From the NCBI GenBank assembly GCA_963663375.1, contig OY760195.1:1922001-1986000 (forward strand): DNA of 64,000 nt, read 5' to 3'. This document shows positions 51,897-58,822 of the stretch, piece after piece. Position 1 is the stretch's first letter. Each line of letters starts with the position of its first letter. A program made the position numbers and the translations under genes. Origin of the DNA: JAYREN01 sp963663375 (GTDB lineage Bacteria; Acidobacteriota; Holophagae; Holophagales; Holophagaceae). The notes under the pieces are model-generated. The model searched no databases, had not been told where the DNA came from, and saw only the letters and a list, made by a program, of their open reading frames with translations.

Positions 51897-53372
51897 ATGA
51901 ACGCCCAAGCCCTTGTACAAAAAGTCTGGAACTTTGCTACCGTCCTCCGGGATGACGGGGTGAGCTACGGGGATTATGTGGAGCAGCTGACCTACCTGCT
52001 GTTTCTCAAGATGGCTCAGGAGCGGCAAGACCTGGATGCGGCCCTGGGGCGCCCGGCGGCCGAGCGCATCCCCAAGGCCCTGGCCTGGCCCACGCTGCTG
52101 CGGGAGGACGGGGATGATCTGGAAAACCACTACCGCAAGGTGCTGCAGGAGCTGGGGCACAGGCCGGGCCTGCTGGGCACCATCTTCCGCAAGGCCCAGA
52201 ACAAGCTGCAGGACCCGGCCAAGCTCAAGCGCCTGGTGTTGCTCATCGAGGCGGAGAGCTGGAGTAGCCTGGATGCGGACGTAAAGGGTGAGATCTACGA
52301 GGGCCTGCTGGAGCGCAATGCCCGGGATGTGAAGAGCGGGGCCGGCCAGTACTTCACGCCGCGACCCCTCATCGAGGCCATCGTGGAGGTGATGAACCCC
52401 ACTCTGGGCACGGTGGTGAGTGATCCTGCCTGCGGCACAGGGGGCTTCCTCATCGCAGCCCACGACCACATGGCGGCCCATGGGCACCTCACGCCGGACA
52501 AGGCGAAACACCTGAAGGAGAAGGCACTGCGGGGCGCGGACATCACCACCGAAGTGGCCCGCCTCTGCGCCATGAACATGCACCTGCACGGCATCGGGGG
52601 CGAGGAAAGCCCCGTGGAGGGCGGAAAGGATTCCCTGGCCTCACCGCCTTCCGAGCTGGTGGACATGGTGCTGACCAATCCGCCCTTCGGGAAGAAGAGC
52701 AGCATCACGGTGGTGGCCGAGGACGGCAAGGCTCAGCGCGAAACCCTGAGCTATGCCCGCAACGATTTCTGGACCACCACCAGCAACAAGCAGCTCAACT
52801 TCGTGCAGCACGTGAAATCCATGCTGAAGCCGGACAGCGGTCGGGCCGCCGTGGTGGTTCCGGATAACGTGCTGTTCGAGGGTGGCGCGGGGGAGACCAT
52901 CCGGCGCAAGCTCCTGCACGAATGCGATGTGCACACCCTGCTGCGCCTGCCCACCGGCATCTTCTACGCCCAGGGCGTGAAGGCGAACGTGCTGTTCTTC
53001 GATCGCAAGCCCGGAGCGGCCAAACCCTGGACGAAGCAACTGTGGATCTACGATCTGCGCACGAACATCCACTTCACCCTGAAGGAAAATCCGCTGGGTG
53101 CCGATGATCTGCGCGATTTCGTGGCCTGCTACCAGACCAAGGATCGGCGCAAACGCGCAGAGACCGAACGGTTCAAGGCCTTCGACCTGGAGGCCCTGCT
53201 GGCCCGGGACAAGGCCAACCTCGATCTGTTCTGGCTCAAGGATGACGACCTGGAGGCCAGCGAGAATCTGCCCGCGCCCGACATCCTCGCCCGGGAAATC
53301 GTCGAGGACCTCGAGGCCGCCCTGTTGGCCTTCACCTCGGTAGAAACGGCGTTGGGGAATGAATCGGAGTGA
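51897..53372 (+). CDS. hsdM: Type I restriction enzyme, M (DNA methyltransferase) subunit
   Basis: The 491-residue N6-adenine methyltransferase has an N-terminal helical region (YGDYVEQLTYLLFLKMAQER), SAM-binding motif SDPACGTGGFLIAA (about residue 178), and the catalytic LTNPPFGKKSS (about residue 258). GQYFTPRPLIEAIVE before the SAM motif is characteristic. It methylates the sites defined by HsdS. The order R-S-X-M, with a 252-base gap before M, is unusual. Confidence 0.96.
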   Translation: MNAQALVQKVWNFATVLRDDGVSYGDYVEQLTYLLFLKMAQERQDLDAALGRPAAERIPKALAWPTLLREDGDDLENHYRKVLQELGHRPGLLGTIFRKAQNKLQDPAKLKRLVLLIEAESWSSLDADVKGEIYEGLLERNARDVKSGAGQYFTPRPLIEAIVEVMNPTLGTVVSDPACGTGGFLIAAHDHMAAHGHLTPDKAKHLKEKALRGADITTEVARLCAMNMHLHGIGGEESPVEGGKDSLASPPSELVDMVLTNPPFGKKSSITVVAEDGKAQRETLSYARNDFWTTTSNKQLNFVQHVKSMLKPDSGRAAVVVPDNVLFEGGAGETIRRKLLHECDVHTLLRLPTGIFYAQGVKANVLFFDRKPGAAKPWTKQLWIYDLRTNIHFTLKENPLGADDLRDFVACYQTKDRRKRAETERFKAFDLEALLARDKANLDLFWLKDDDLEASENLPAPDILAREIVEDLEAALLAFTSVETALGNESE

Positions 53373-53466
53373 TTCAGACCTGCGTGAAATGTGGGCCTCA
53401 GAGGAGGATGTTCGTCAGGCGATGAACTGAAGAGTTCGAAGCTCTTTGGTTTTGGACTGAGGCCTT

Positions 53467-53946
53467 CTATTCGGTCGAGAACTCTTCCTCGAACTTCGCG
53501 AGGCTCCGTTTGTAACGTCTCTCCAATCCGGCCACCTCCTCATCTTCCTCTTCGTAGAACTGTAGGCGTTTTCTTCGTTCGAAGACTGTTTTTTTGGCTT
53601 GTGGAAACAACATCTCCATGGCGTGCCTTCTATCGTTCTGAATCCCTGCCAGCAAATCGAGAGCCAGAGACAACGGTTCTAGTTCGTTGACTGAAAACTG
53701 GCTCATCGCCATCCGAATGAAGGCCTCTAGCCCCTTCCGTCGAACCATGTGGTAGTTGCAGAGACAATGGTAGGAACTCAGAGGAAATTCCCACGGATCT
53801 TTGCCTGGCACCCAGTAGGCGATGTAGACAGCGACGTTGGTTCTCGATCCACATTCCTGGCAACTGTGACAAAAACTCTCAAGAATGCTGTCCCGGTGGT
53901 GAATCCACCTTGGGTCTTGGAATCGTGGGGTGATTGGAGCACTCAA
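53467..53946 (-). CDS. HNH-like zinc-finger protein with altered metal site
   Basis: The 159-residue protein starts FQDPRWIHHRDSILES and continues CHSCQECGSRTNVAVYIAYW, GKDPWEFPLSSYHCLCNYH. This matches the layout of small HNH-type proteins with DPRW, a CxxCG pair, a VHHxYY strand, the GKDPWEYP loop and a CxxCH end. Here VHH reads VYI, so nuclease activity is doubtful. A charged coiled region closes the protein. TTG 53946 is supported by GGAGG six bases upstream. It converges with hsdM. Confidence 0.6.
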   Translation of the reverse strand: MSAPITPRFQDPRWIHHRDSILESFCHSCQECGSRTNVAVYIAYWVPGKDPWEFPLSSYHCLCNYHMVRRKGLEAFIRMAMSQFSVNELEPLSLALDLLAGIQNDRRHAMEMLFPQAKKTVFERRKRLQFYEEEDEEVAGLERRYKRSLAKFEEEFSTE

Positions 53947-54242
53947 GGGTCGCCCTCCTCGAATTGAATGGAGTCAAATTAACCGACCAAAACCGCGAGG
54001 GTGGTTGCTCTCATACGCTGTTGCGTTAGGGGCTTCCAGGTTCCTGTTGGTGAAAATTTTTCTAGGCAGGTGTGGGTCAATACTGCTGTGAGCCGAACTC
54101 CTCAGAACGGGTCACGAGCTATTGGATCCTCGGAAGATAACCCTGGTCGAAGCGCGCCGATCGGGGGTGAATGAGCCACACCATCCGACCAGCTACGCTC
54201 CTGCCCGCTCGAAACACATCAGGTAGTGAACGGTCGGCTCGT

Positions 54243-54320
54243 GGCACCCCCCTGGGGGGAAATCAGAAATGCACCAGTGCCCCAAAGCGAATACTGCATT
54301 TCACTTTCTTTCTCGCGCGC
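54243..54320 (-). repeat. Diverged repeat element, copy A
   Basis: Read leftward it encodes REKESEMQYSLW ... ISPQGG and in DNA has GCGCGAG, a central TATTCGCTTTGG and a TTCCCCCC block. It aligns with copy C (54490-54570) and copy B (56375-56450), mainly at these blocks. It may be a decayed small gene or structured RNA. Confidence 0.5.
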
Positions 54321-54489
54321 ACGGCCCGAGATTGCGAGGCTCTCCCTGCAGGGAAGGCCCTGGGTCGCCCCCTGTACTGCTGGATGGATTTCTGCTGACC
54401 GATCAATGCGGTACCAAACGTTCGTTCCCAGCCAGGGGCGGTGGTACCCCCACATGTATTGGCCTCGTAAACACCCATGTGCGCCTCCG

Positions 54490-54570
54490 GCGGGGGGGAA
54501 CCAAAAAACCTCGCCTAAAGGCTCAGTTTTATTGGCTCCCAGTGCGAAGAATTTCCTGATGGGCTCGCGC
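54490..54570 (-). repeat. Diverged repeat element, copy C
   Basis: Leftward translation REPIRKFFALG ... FWFPPAGG lines up with copies A and B (RE, then a hydrophobic pair, then PP/SP-G-G). The DNA keeps GCGCGAG and TTCCCCCCC at comparable spacing. It is the most diverged of the three. Confidence 0.4.
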
Positions 54571-54602
54571 TTGCCGCGAGGCCCTAGCGCGAAGCGTGCT
54601 TT

Positions 54603-54650
54603 AAAAGCAAAAAGCCTTCGCCAGAGGCTCAGGCTTTTCGATTTGCTTTT
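54603..54650. repeat. Long two-part hairpin
   Basis: AAAAGCAAA (54603-54611) pairs with TTTGCTTTT (54642-54650), and AAGCCT (54612-54617) with AGGCTT (54631-54636), leaving a 5-base bulge and 13-base loop. The leftward transcript would end in a T-rich arm. It could be a terminator or part of a structured RNA. Confidence 0.5.
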
Positions 54651-54730
54651 CGTTGACACCTAGAAGAAGCATAAAACAGGACGTTTTTACATTCCAATAC
54701 AGCCTTTTTTAAAGGGGATGTCCGAAAAAA

Positions 54731-55150
54731 CTAGGACACCCCTCTTAGGGCCTCGCTCGAGATGAGCATTTTTTGAAATCGGCCGATTACCTTCCCAAGC
54801 CCCGCATCCGTCCCGAAATAGGCAATCTTTGGATTCACCATGTAACGGCCTGAAAATCCAGCGATGATCCCGTGGCTCCGAAGGCTCTTGAGCCGCTGCT
54901 GTAGCGAGGACCTACCCCACCCAGTGATGGCCTTCAATTCGGAGACTCCCACCGGAACTTGGTTCCCCCATTCCATTAGGTCGAAAAGATGCGCCAATAA
55001 GCAAATTTCCTTTGGCTTGAGGAGCTTGATGGCTTGTAGATAGCTCCCCGGACTTACTTTTATCCAACCACTTCGACATCCAGAATCCATGCCCCGAAGC
55101 ATCGAGGATTCTGATTTGTAAGTTTCCCGTCTACTTGGCGATGAAATCAT
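54731..55150 (-). CDS. Winged-helix protein, RepL-like
   Basis: The 139-residue protein has a core (about 45-110) LKPKEICLLAHLFDLMEWGN, then VPVGVSELKAITGWGRSSLQ, a helix-turn-helix, followed by HGIIAGFSGRYMVNPKIAYFG. The YMVNP ending resembles the wing of RepL-type plasmid replication or regulatory proteins. ATG 55150 overlaps the TAA of the 33-codon gene upstream (TAATG). It is the last of four coupled small genes beginning with AlpA. Confidence 0.65.
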   Translation of the reverse strand: MISSPSRRETYKSESSMLRGMDSGCRSGWIKVSPGSYLQAIKLLKPKEICLLAHLFDLMEWGNQVPVGVSELKAITGWGRSSLQQRLKSLRSHGIIAGFSGRYMVNPKIAYFGTDAGLGKVIGRFQKMLISSEALRGVS

Positions 55151-55251
55151 TAGGCGCCTCCTTTCAAGAGCCTTTCTCTTCCTTCTCGTTCCCGCCTTTT
55201 CTGGCTCTTCTCCACTTCAATCCCCAAGAGAGCATCCAGGGTGGATGGCAT
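55150..55251 (-). CDS. 33-residue protein, or 3' part of a frameshifted gene
   Basis: ATG 55251 shares a base with the TGA of the previous gene and the TAA at 55150-55152 shares bases with the next ATG. The protein starts MPSTLDALLGIEVEKSQK and ends in a charged helix (RREREGRERLLKGGA). The same frame stays open upstream to 55419, encoding a plausible continuous stretch that includes SGALLRRLDAWCYL, so this may be the tail of a longer gene disrupted by a frameshift. Confidence 0.55.
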   Translation of the reverse strand: MPSTLDALLGIEVEKSQKRREREGRERLLKGGA

Positions 55252-55472
55252 CAGATAGCACCAAGCATCCAGGCGACGTAGCAGAGCTCCAGAGACGCCC
55301 TCCCTTCCCGAAGCGGCGATATCAAACTCGAATCCCGCGGCACTCCAAGCGAGGTCACAAGCTCTCCTGGAGACCGATCTCCACTTACCGTCGAGGACTT
55401 GGCGGAGAGCTTGAGGTATTCAGCATCTTCTCCCGGCAAGCCTTGTGTCGTGGTCGAAATTTTGGCGCTCAT
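55251..55472 (-). CDS. 73-residue protein, possibly truncated by frameshift
   Basis: It begins two bases after the AlpA stop (TGATATG). The first about 25 residues (MSAKISTTTQGLPGEDAEYL) are plausible; beyond about position 55398 the -1 frame is the better-looking one (LDGKWRSVSRRACDLAW, then GFEFDIAASG) and runs on through the 33-residue gene. No family is recognised. Either two overlapping genes, a -1 frameshift mutation, or programmed slippage could explain this; no canonical slippery heptamer is visible. Confidence 0.5.
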   Translation of the reverse strand: MSAKISTTTQGLPGEDAEYLKLSAKSSTVSGDRSPGELVTSLGVPRDSSLISPLREGRASLELCYVAWMLGAI

Positions 55473-55473
55473 A

Positions 55474-55710
55474 TCAAGCTCCCTTTGGAAGAAGGTCTGC
55501 TTCCGCCGTGCTCGATACAGTCCTGCTTCGAAGCCAGTTCACGACCTCCGCGGTTTCGTACAAGACTTTGCGAACTGAAATCCTCACAAATTTTGGACCC
55601 CGCCCTTGGCGCCGCCACGTTTCAAGAGTCTTCTGGGCGAGCCCAAAGCCTGATTCAACCGCTTTTGGCGTTAGAAACAACAGTTGCGTCGAATTTTGAT
55701 CCTTGTTCAT
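55474..55710 (-). CDS. AlpA-like excisionase/regulator
   Basis: The 78-residue MerR-type HTH has LLFLTPKAVESGFGLAQKTL then ETWRRQGRGPKFVRIS and KVLYETAEVVNWLRS, the pattern of AlpA/excisionase proteins of P4-like elements. These control integrase expression or act as directionality factors. ATG 55710 has AAAGGGA upstream. It heads the leftward cluster of four overlapping small genes. Confidence 0.82.
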   Translation of the reverse strand: MNKDQNSTQLLFLTPKAVESGFGLAQKTLETWRRQGRGPKFVRISVRKVLYETAEVVNWLRSRTVSSTAEADLLPKGA

Positions 55711-56187
55711 TGAAGTTCCCTTTGTTAGACACGGTTAGACCCATGGCTCTGCACTTGCCACATGCGAGGCCCGGATTGGCAAAGGTATGCCTTTGCCCGA
55801 GATGCTGGGGAAGGTCACTTTGGCTCGGAGAACAAGAACCCAGCTTTGAGATCAGGGAGCAAAAGCAGATCCCCTGAAGCCCCATCTAAGAGCATCCCAT
55901 TCCCTCTTACAACCCCTTTTATTTTGCAAAATCCGCGAACAAAACATCTCGTTTCCGAATTCCATGCTCTTCAGCGCACAAAAGGTAAATGTTGAGACTC
56001 AGAAATTTTTTGGACTATCGATCAGCCCAATCAAGCGAGTCTATGGATCCGCGAGGTGTCGAAGAAGCTGGGCAATTGGACACTGCAGTGCAGCGCCCAA
56101 ACAGGAATTGAACTAGACCGTGAAGATCACCCTGGTCTTCGGAGCCAGCTCCGCTGAGGACATGGCAGGCTAGGTTGCCAATCCGCA

Positions 56188-56292
56188 ATGCCAACTCGAA
56201 CTGGCAGCGTGGAAATTCGAGTTTGCATTTCCGAGGTGGATTGGCGGAAAGCAAAAGAACGAGTGATGGAAATCCTCGCAGAGCAACGCTGA
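56188..56292 (+). CDS. Possible 34-residue protein
   Basis: ATG 56188 to TGA 56290-56292 encodes MPTRTGSVEIRVCISEVDW followed by RKAKERVMEILAEQR, a strand-plus-amphipathic-helix composition that looks like protein. The ribosome site is poor. No family is recognised. Treat as tentative. Confidence 0.3.
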   Translation: MPTRTGSVEIRVCISEVDWRKAKERVMEILAEQR

Positions 56293-56374
56293 CTGCAATG
56301 CCTGGCATAGCCCCATGCGCCCATGATTGGCAGCCCAAGGGGAATCGTCGCGGAACGGGAACGGGTCTATTTGA

Positions 56375-56450
56375 GGCACCCCAGGGGAGAATTCAAAATC
56401 AACAAGTCTCCAAATCGAATACTCCATATCAAATTCGGCCTCGCGCATGC
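56375..56450 (-). repeat. Diverged repeat element, copy B
   Basis: GGCACCCC, then CCAAATCGAATACTCCATATC, and CTCGCGC match copy A with roughly two-thirds identity. The leftward translation REAEFDMEYSIW ... FEFSPG parallels copy A. It is about 2.1 kb from copy A in the same orientation. Confidence 0.5.
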
Positions 56451-56647
56451 GGAGCCGACCGCTATTCCACCAGGCGTAATGAATTGCATTTTTATCGCAG
56501 ACACAAAGAGATCGACTCGGGCCTGCAAACGAAGGTCATTGATTCGATGCAGCATGCCCGTCTTACTGACGCTTTGTTTGACTACAAGGACGGAATTTTT
56601 CCACCTCGAAACGGAAAGAGGATTAGGATGGTTTCCGGAGACAAACC

Positions 56648-56869
56648 ATGAAAAGTATATCGTTCGTTCTGGCCGCGGTTCTCGCCCTTCCGGGCATGGC
56701 TCAGTCCACTCGGTCCCACCAGGTGAAGCCCCACGTTCGGAAGGACGGGACGTTCGTTCAGCCTCATGTTCGGACTAACCCCAACCAGACCCAGCGGGAC
56801 AACTACGAAACCCAGGGCAACGTGAATCCATACACCGGGAAAGCAGGCAAGAAAACCCCCAAGAAGTAA
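56648..56869 (+). CDS. Small secreted protein with NVNPYTGK motif
   Basis: The 73-residue protein has a signal peptide (ISFVLAAVLALPGMAQ) and a mature part with VKPHVRKDGTFVQPHVRTNP then NYETQGNVNPYTGKAG. This arrangement (P-[HY]-x-RKDGT, H-x-RT-x-P, GN-x-NP-x-TGK) is common in short exported proteins of phage and bacterial genomes whose function is unknown. CGGAG lies upstream of the ATG. It stands alone in the island. Confidence 0.75.
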   Translation: MKSISFVLAAVLALPGMAQSTRSHQVKPHVRKDGTFVQPHVRTNPNQTQRDNYETQGNVNPYTGKAGKKTPKK

Positions 56870-57019
56870 GCAGGGGCATGGCTAGTGCGCATCGGCATTG
56901 GTGGACTCTCGCAGGCTCTGCCACGCGATTCCTCGATAGCCAAGAGGAATTGCATCATTTCCCAACACCGCGATTTTGCCCGATGGGACAACCTGGGGCC
57001 ATTCCCAGAAGGGAGATAA

Positions 57020-57352
57020 ATGAAAGAGGCGGGGTCCGATAATCACGATCAGGACGCTATCAGCTACCTCAAAGGTCCCGAGGTCCAGGCCAAATTCCAG
57101 AGCCTCGATCCTGAAGTCTTCCGGGCTGGGTTCCGTGTGGAAGGTCTCGTCGTCCGGATTCCTTCGGACTGCGCCGGAGAACCTCTCTACGGCGGCATGA
57201 TCCGCCTCCTCATCCTCGACGAGAACCAGCGGATCAAATCCGTAAAGCTCCAGCCCCTCATCACAAGAGACGGCCTATTCTTTACAACGTCCAAAGCCCA
57301 GATCGAAGGTGCGGTAGAATCCCGGCGAAAAGACGTGGAGGGAATGCTGTGA
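57020..57352 (+). CDS. Hypothetical island protein
   Basis: The 110-residue soluble protein has a beta-rich centre (GFRVEGLVVRIPSDC, then MIRLLILDENQRIKSVKLQP) and a C-terminal helix. AAGGGAGAT precedes ATG 57020. Its stop overlaps the GTG of the next gene, so the pair is an operon. No family is recognised. Confidence 0.65.
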   Translation: MKEAGSDNHDQDAISYLKGPEVQAKFQSLDPEVFRAGFRVEGLVVRIPSDCAGEPLYGGMIRLLILDENQRIKSVKLQPLITRDGLFFTTSKAQIEGAVESRRKDVEGML

Positions 57353-57636
57353 GCATCGGTCTCCAAACCCGCCCGGACTACATCCGATTCGAACTCTCGG
57401 TCGTCCCAGACGGCGACCGCTGGCGCGCCTTCGCCACACGGATAGACAAGAACATGACCCCGTGGCCCGTGGGCTTGGGGGAATACTTCGAGCTGCCGAC
57501 TATGCCCTCCCGGGAACTCGCCCTGGAGCTGGGGTGCCTTTTGATCTGGGGCCGCCTCGACGAGGCCCGGGTCCAGGTGGGCTACGACCAGGAGCGGGGC
57601 ACCGAGATCTGGCACTACATCGACGAGCTCGAATAA
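57349..57636 (+). CDS. Hypothetical island protein
   Basis: The 95-residue protein starts at GTG 57349 in a four-base overlap with the previous stop. It contains RFELSVVPDGDRWRAFATRI then PTMPSRELALELGCLLIWG and ends HYIDELE. It is acidic, with mixed alpha/beta composition; no family is recognised. Translational coupling suggests it works with the preceding protein. Confidence 0.65.
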   Translation: MSIGLQTRPDYIRFELSVVPDGDRWRAFATRIDKNMTPWPVGLGEYFELPTMPSRELALELGCLLIWGRLDEARVQVGYDQERGTEIWHYIDELE

Positions 57637-57673
57637 CCACAAAAGGGGCCTTACGGGACCACCTTTGTTCATG

Positions 57674-57820
57674 TCGGGCATGTATGTCAGCAGTGAGAGT
57701 GCGAGTCTTCCCTCTAACCAAATGGAGGCGAAGTATTTGTCCGCGGGGAGCGGGCAGTCCTGTGGGAATGGGGGGACTGAAGTCCTTTCCGAGCAAAACG
57801 CTCAGGCAAAGTGCCAATGA
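57674..57820 (+). CDS. Possible 48-residue protein
   Basis: ATG 57674 opens a frame rich in Ser, Gln, Gly and Glu (MSGMYVSSESASLPSNQ, then GSGQSCGNGGTEVLSEQ). No ribosome site or family is evident, and the composition could be chance. It lies in the 214-base gap before the convergent gene at 57852. Confidence 0.22.
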   Translation, partial: SGMYVSSESASLPSNQMEAKYLSAGSGQSCGNGGTEVLSEQNAQAKCQ

Positions 57821-57851
57821 ATCTATGAGGGCGGTGTGCAGCCTAGTGTCC

Positions 57852-58052
57852 CTACCCCTTCAGGTAGAGGTTCGGAAAGTGCTCCGTTTCGTTCCCCTTC
57901 GCCGTGTCGCAGGCCTCGCAGCGCACCTTCGGGAACGGCGGGCGCATCAACGGCTTCCGGCTGGCCTCCGCGCCGCAGAGGGTTGGTCCCTCCTCGTCCC
58001 GGCGCGCATGGGCAAGCTCACCCGGTTTCTCCCAGTGCCATGTGACGGACAT
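57852..58052 (-). CDS. Small Cys-containing hypothetical protein
   Basis: The 66-residue protein has HWEKPGELAHARRDEEGPTLCG then VRCEACDTAKGN; the three cysteines and His suggest a small zinc-binding fold. GGAG precedes ATG 58052 at good distance, and an AT-rich stretch (58065-58095) upstream is a likely promoter. Function is unknown. Confidence 0.6.
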   Translation of the reverse strand: MSVTWHWEKPGELAHARRDEEGPTLCGAEASRKPLMRPPFPKVRCEACDTAKGNETEHFPNLYLKG

Positions 58053-58244
58053 CGTTTTCTCCTTTTGTCATAAAAAATAATAATTTAAGATAAAACCTAT
58101 AGCGTAAGGGCGTCAGTGTCGGTCTCAAGCTGCCTTGGCAGTGGCGTTTGAGGCCAATCTTCCCGTACAGGACATGGTCATGCAGGGGCTGGGCCGGAGC
58201 TTGAAAACAGAGACCGGCTGGGAGTGGCTTGAAGAATCTTGGGC

Positions 58245-58664
58245 TCACTTAGCTTTGGCTTGTTTTTCTATGTGTCGCTTAACATCCTGTTTCAAGTCAT
58301 TGACTGATCTGGCTAGGTCTGCTTTTTTGAAAACGACGAAGGCAATGGCTTCAATGAGCAACTGGCGCTTCTGGTCCGATTTGAAATAAGCGAAAAGAGT
58401 GACCAGAAAGACCGGGACGCAGAAGATGGCACCCAGGATCCACACGCCGGAGAGCCTAAAAATCCAGTTTTGATACCCAAAAATCAGTTCTAGCAGATAA
58501 ATAACGAGGGCCCCTCCGCCCAAAAACGCACCAGTCATTAGCACGACTAGGAGCTCGTTCATTCCCAATTTCGCTTTCGATTGAGTGGATGTTGTGGGCG
58601 TTTGTCCAACATCCTTGAAATTTTCGACAACCTCTTTAGCAATCATTGGTCCTAAGGGCGACAC
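58245..58664 (-). CDS. Small membrane protein, island cargo
   Basis: The 139-residue protein has two hydrophobic segments (LLVVLMTGAFLGGGALVIYL and WILGAIFCVPVFLVTLFAYF) and a charged C-terminal helix ending KQDVKRHIEKQAKAK. GTG 58664 is chosen since GGAGG lies five bases upstream; other in-frame starts lack this. No family is recognised. Small two-helix proteins occur in defence islands as effectors, but nothing here proves that. Confidence 0.6.
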   Translation of the reverse strand: MSPLGPMIAKEVVENFKDVGQTPTTSTQSKAKLGMNELLVVLMTGAFLGGGALVIYLLELIFGYQNWIFRLSGVWILGAIFCVPVFLVTLFAYFKSDQKRQLLIEAIAFVVFKKADLARSVNDLKQDVKRHIEKQAKAK

Positions 58665-58822
58665 GCACGCCTCCAAATCTTGGACTGGGAGGATCAACAC
58701 CCAGGCCCATGATGGATACTTTACCTAAAAACCATAAATGGCCCCAGTAATCTGGGCGAGTCTATTCATGTTGTCACCCTGGCCAGAACCCTTGCTGTTG
58801 ACTTTATTCCCTTGAATTAAAT

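Larger units (their letters stand above)
53960..54720. other. Low-coding island segment with repeats
   Basis: About 760 bases hold no gene I can support. Two diverged copies of a repeated element (54243-54320, 54490-54570) and a long hairpin (54603-54650) are described separately. Open frames exist on both strands, but their composition is unlike neighbouring proteins. Confidence 0.5.
55886..56647. other. Low-coding island segment
   Basis: About 760 bases are without a confident gene. They contain repeat copy B (56375-56450) and a possible 34-codon gene (56188-56292). A rightward frame of about 158 codons overlaps both but is low-complexity and not credible. Confidence 0.45.

Noticed and set aside
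54219..54659. 146-codon leftward frame and its rightward counterpart
   Set aside because: Both strands are open over the same bases, the composition is unlike proteins nearby, and the region is better explained by repeat copies A and C and a hairpin.
55245..55877. 210-codon rightward frame opposite AlpA
   Set aside because: The AlpA signature, start-stop overlaps and ribosome site on the other strand show that the leftward genes are real.
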